Source of the DNA: Austropuccinia psidii
Lineage: Eukaryota; Basidiomycota; Pucciniomycetes; Pucciniales; Sphaerophragmiaceae
NCBI GenBank assembly: GCA_023105745.1
Contig: JALGQZ010000016.1
Coordinates: 28,947,154-29,011,153, forward strand
DNA length: 64,000 bases
Direction: 5' to 3'
In this document: positions 62,737-64,000 of the stretch, piece by piece
Layout of the letters: each line of letters begins with the position of its first letter
How positions within the stretch are numbered: the stretch's first letter is position 1
Made by a program: the position numbers and the translations under genes
The notes under the pieces: generated by a model
Seen by the model: the letters and a program-made list of their open reading frames with translations, nothing else
The model's database searches: none
What the model was told of the DNA's origin: nothing

Positions 62737-63255
62737 ATGGAAGCTCAAGCCAATGCTGCAAAATATAAGTCAGTACTCAAGAAGGTTAGACCAGTAAATG
62801 AAGCTATGCCTCAAGATCTGAATCCACCTTTGGGAAGACCTGAATTATCAAGAGATCCATATGAAACACCCCTATCACCTAACCCACCTCCATTTTTTGA
62901 AACATCAAAAGTTACAGAAGAAAGAATTTCAATGATAAGCTTTGGACCATCTGGATGGTTATCAGAAGAAGGAATTAATTTATTAAATAATGTCATATTA
63001 CTAAGGCAAAAGGCTATAGCATTTTGTGAAGAAGAAAGAGGTGTACTAAAACATTCTTATGGAAAACCTTATAAAATACCAGTTATACCACATGAACCAT
63101 GGCAAAAGAAACCAATACCAATACCAAAATCAATTTTACCTCAATTTATTGAACTAGTCAGAGAAAGAATACGTACAGGACTCTATGAACAATCAACATC
63201 AAGCTATAACAGCCCAGTATTTTGTGTGGCAAAGCCCAATGGAAACTTAGAATAG
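62737..63255 (+). pseudogene. gypsy C pol, N-terminal part
   Basis: Separate pol frame starting MEAQANAAKY at 62,737. It runs through the conserved N-terminal block of the family (DPYETPLSPNPPPFF, MISFGPSGWL, LLRQKAIAFCEEERGVLK) into the first reverse transcriptase motifs (PIPIPKSILPQF, SYNSPVFCVAKPNG). It stops at 63,253-63,255 because one base seems missing at about 63,243-63,246; the next frame continues directly. This separate pol with no protease at its N-terminus matches a gypsy lineage known from basidiomycetes. Confidence 0.8.
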
Positions 63256-64000
63256 TTCATGATCTTCAAGACCTCAATAAAGTAACAATCAAAGATGCAG
63301 GATTGCCACCAAATGTTGATGAGTTTGTAGGATCATTTTCAGGAAGAGCATGTTATGGATTGGGAGATATTATGGGAGGATATGATGAAAGAGAATTGGA
63401 TATTACTACAAGACCACTTACAACATTTGAAACACCACTTGGAAGACTTCAGCTTACAAGACTACCTCAAGGAGCAACAAACTCTGTGGCAGTTTATGAA
63501 GCAAAAATGACTTGGATACTTCAGGAGGAAATACCAGAGCACCTTGGAATATTTATAGATGATGGAGGAATTAAAGGACCCAGATCAACGTATCAGCACG
63601 AAAAATTGAAGGAGAATCCACTCATAAGAAGATTTGTTTGGGAATATTCAGTAACATTAGAAAGAATACTTTTCAGGATAGAAGAGGCAGGACTCACAAT
63701 TTCAGGATCAAAATTTGCATGTTGTGTTCCAGCAGTTGATATTGTGGGACATGTTGTGTCTTTGGGAGGAAGAAAGATTTCAAAACAGAAGATAAACAAG
63801 ATACAAAACTGGCCTAGACCAACAACAAAGAAGGAAGTTAAAGGATTCTTAGGACTATGTGCATATGTCAGAATGTTTATCAAGGAGTTTTTACAAGTTG
63901 CAGCACCATTGAGAAGATTGACAAGGGAGGATGTATTGTGGAAATGGGATGAAAAATGTGAAGAAGCATTTATAAAACTCAGGAAAATAGTAGGAGAAGA
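63246..64000 (+). pseudogene. gypsy C pol, reverse transcriptase (continues past window)
   Basis: Continuation of pol in the shifted frame, open to the window end. RT motifs in order: LRIVHDLQDLNKVTIKDAGL, CYGLGDIMGGYDE, FETPLGRLQLTRLPQGATNS, and the active-site block LGIFIDDGGIKGP near 63,548-63,580. Next come GLTISGSKFACCVPAV, GHVVSLGGRKISKQKINKI and KKEVKGFLGLCAYVRMFIK. The final AAPLRRLTREDVLWKWDEKC begins the connection to RNase H. Apart from the single shift the sequence looks intact. Confidence 0.85.

Overview
The window looks like a transposon-dominated stretch of an AT-rich fungal nuclear genome, most likely a rust fungus (Pucciniales, Basidiomycota). Three things support this. The one clear host gene is split by about ten short introns (roughly 56-96 nt) with GT..AG ends. 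Basidiomycete-type Ty3/gypsy elements carry pol as a separate ORF. A CACTA (Tnp2) element carries a companion gene that I remember as an abundant repeat-associated family in Puccinia genomes. The organism call is inference; no rRNA, tRNA or marker gene settles it.

Layout. 1-5.1 kb: AT-rich DNA with LTR-like and protease remnants. 5.1-8.0 kb: a TA-bounded Tc1/mariner element and a second decayed Tc1-like transposase. 8.0-11.6 kb: decayed hAT transposase. 11,792-19,941: a Ty1/copia element on the minus strand (130-bp LTRs, TGTAC target duplication), into which a second, internally deleted copia element (12,133-15,435, about 655-bp LTRs, TTCAA duplication) has inserted. 20.0-23.9 kb: a second decayed hAT, itself interrupted by about 1.5 kb. 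24.0-24.7 kb: a small GC/CpG-richer island. 25,031-28,334: the host gene, an Msc2/ZnT5-type zinc transporter with 11 exons on the minus strand. 28.3-32.4 kb: AT-rich, no gene seen. 32.4-36.2 kb: 5'-truncated, decayed gypsy gag-pro copy with an array of stem-loop repeats. 36.2-41 kb: AT-rich with scattered short repeats. 41.1-42.85 kb: a different gypsy gag-pro fragment. 42.86 kb to the window end: a large gypsy element with a minisatellite-filled LTR, a 1,419-codon gag-pro frame, a very long spacer full of repeats, and a pol frame that runs off the window. The spacer of this element is interrupted by a complete 9,658-bp CACTA transposon (51,716-61,373, ACT duplication) that landed in a tRNA-like sequence.

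How the parts relate. Apart from the zinc transporter, nearly every coding trace belongs to a mobile element, and insertion order can be read from nesting: copia B is younger than copia A, and the CACTA element is younger than the tRNA-like sequence and its gypsy host. The most unusual material is the spacer between gag-pro and pol of the large gypsy family. It holds repeated stem-loop modules shared with the older copy at 32-36 kb, palindromic repeats, and a 50-bp tandem array just upstream of pol. The same family carries an unrecognised C-terminal domain that is duplicated downstream in the older copy. ORF boundaries, splice sites, TIRs, LTRs and target duplications were read by eye; family assignments rest on motif recognition without database searches.
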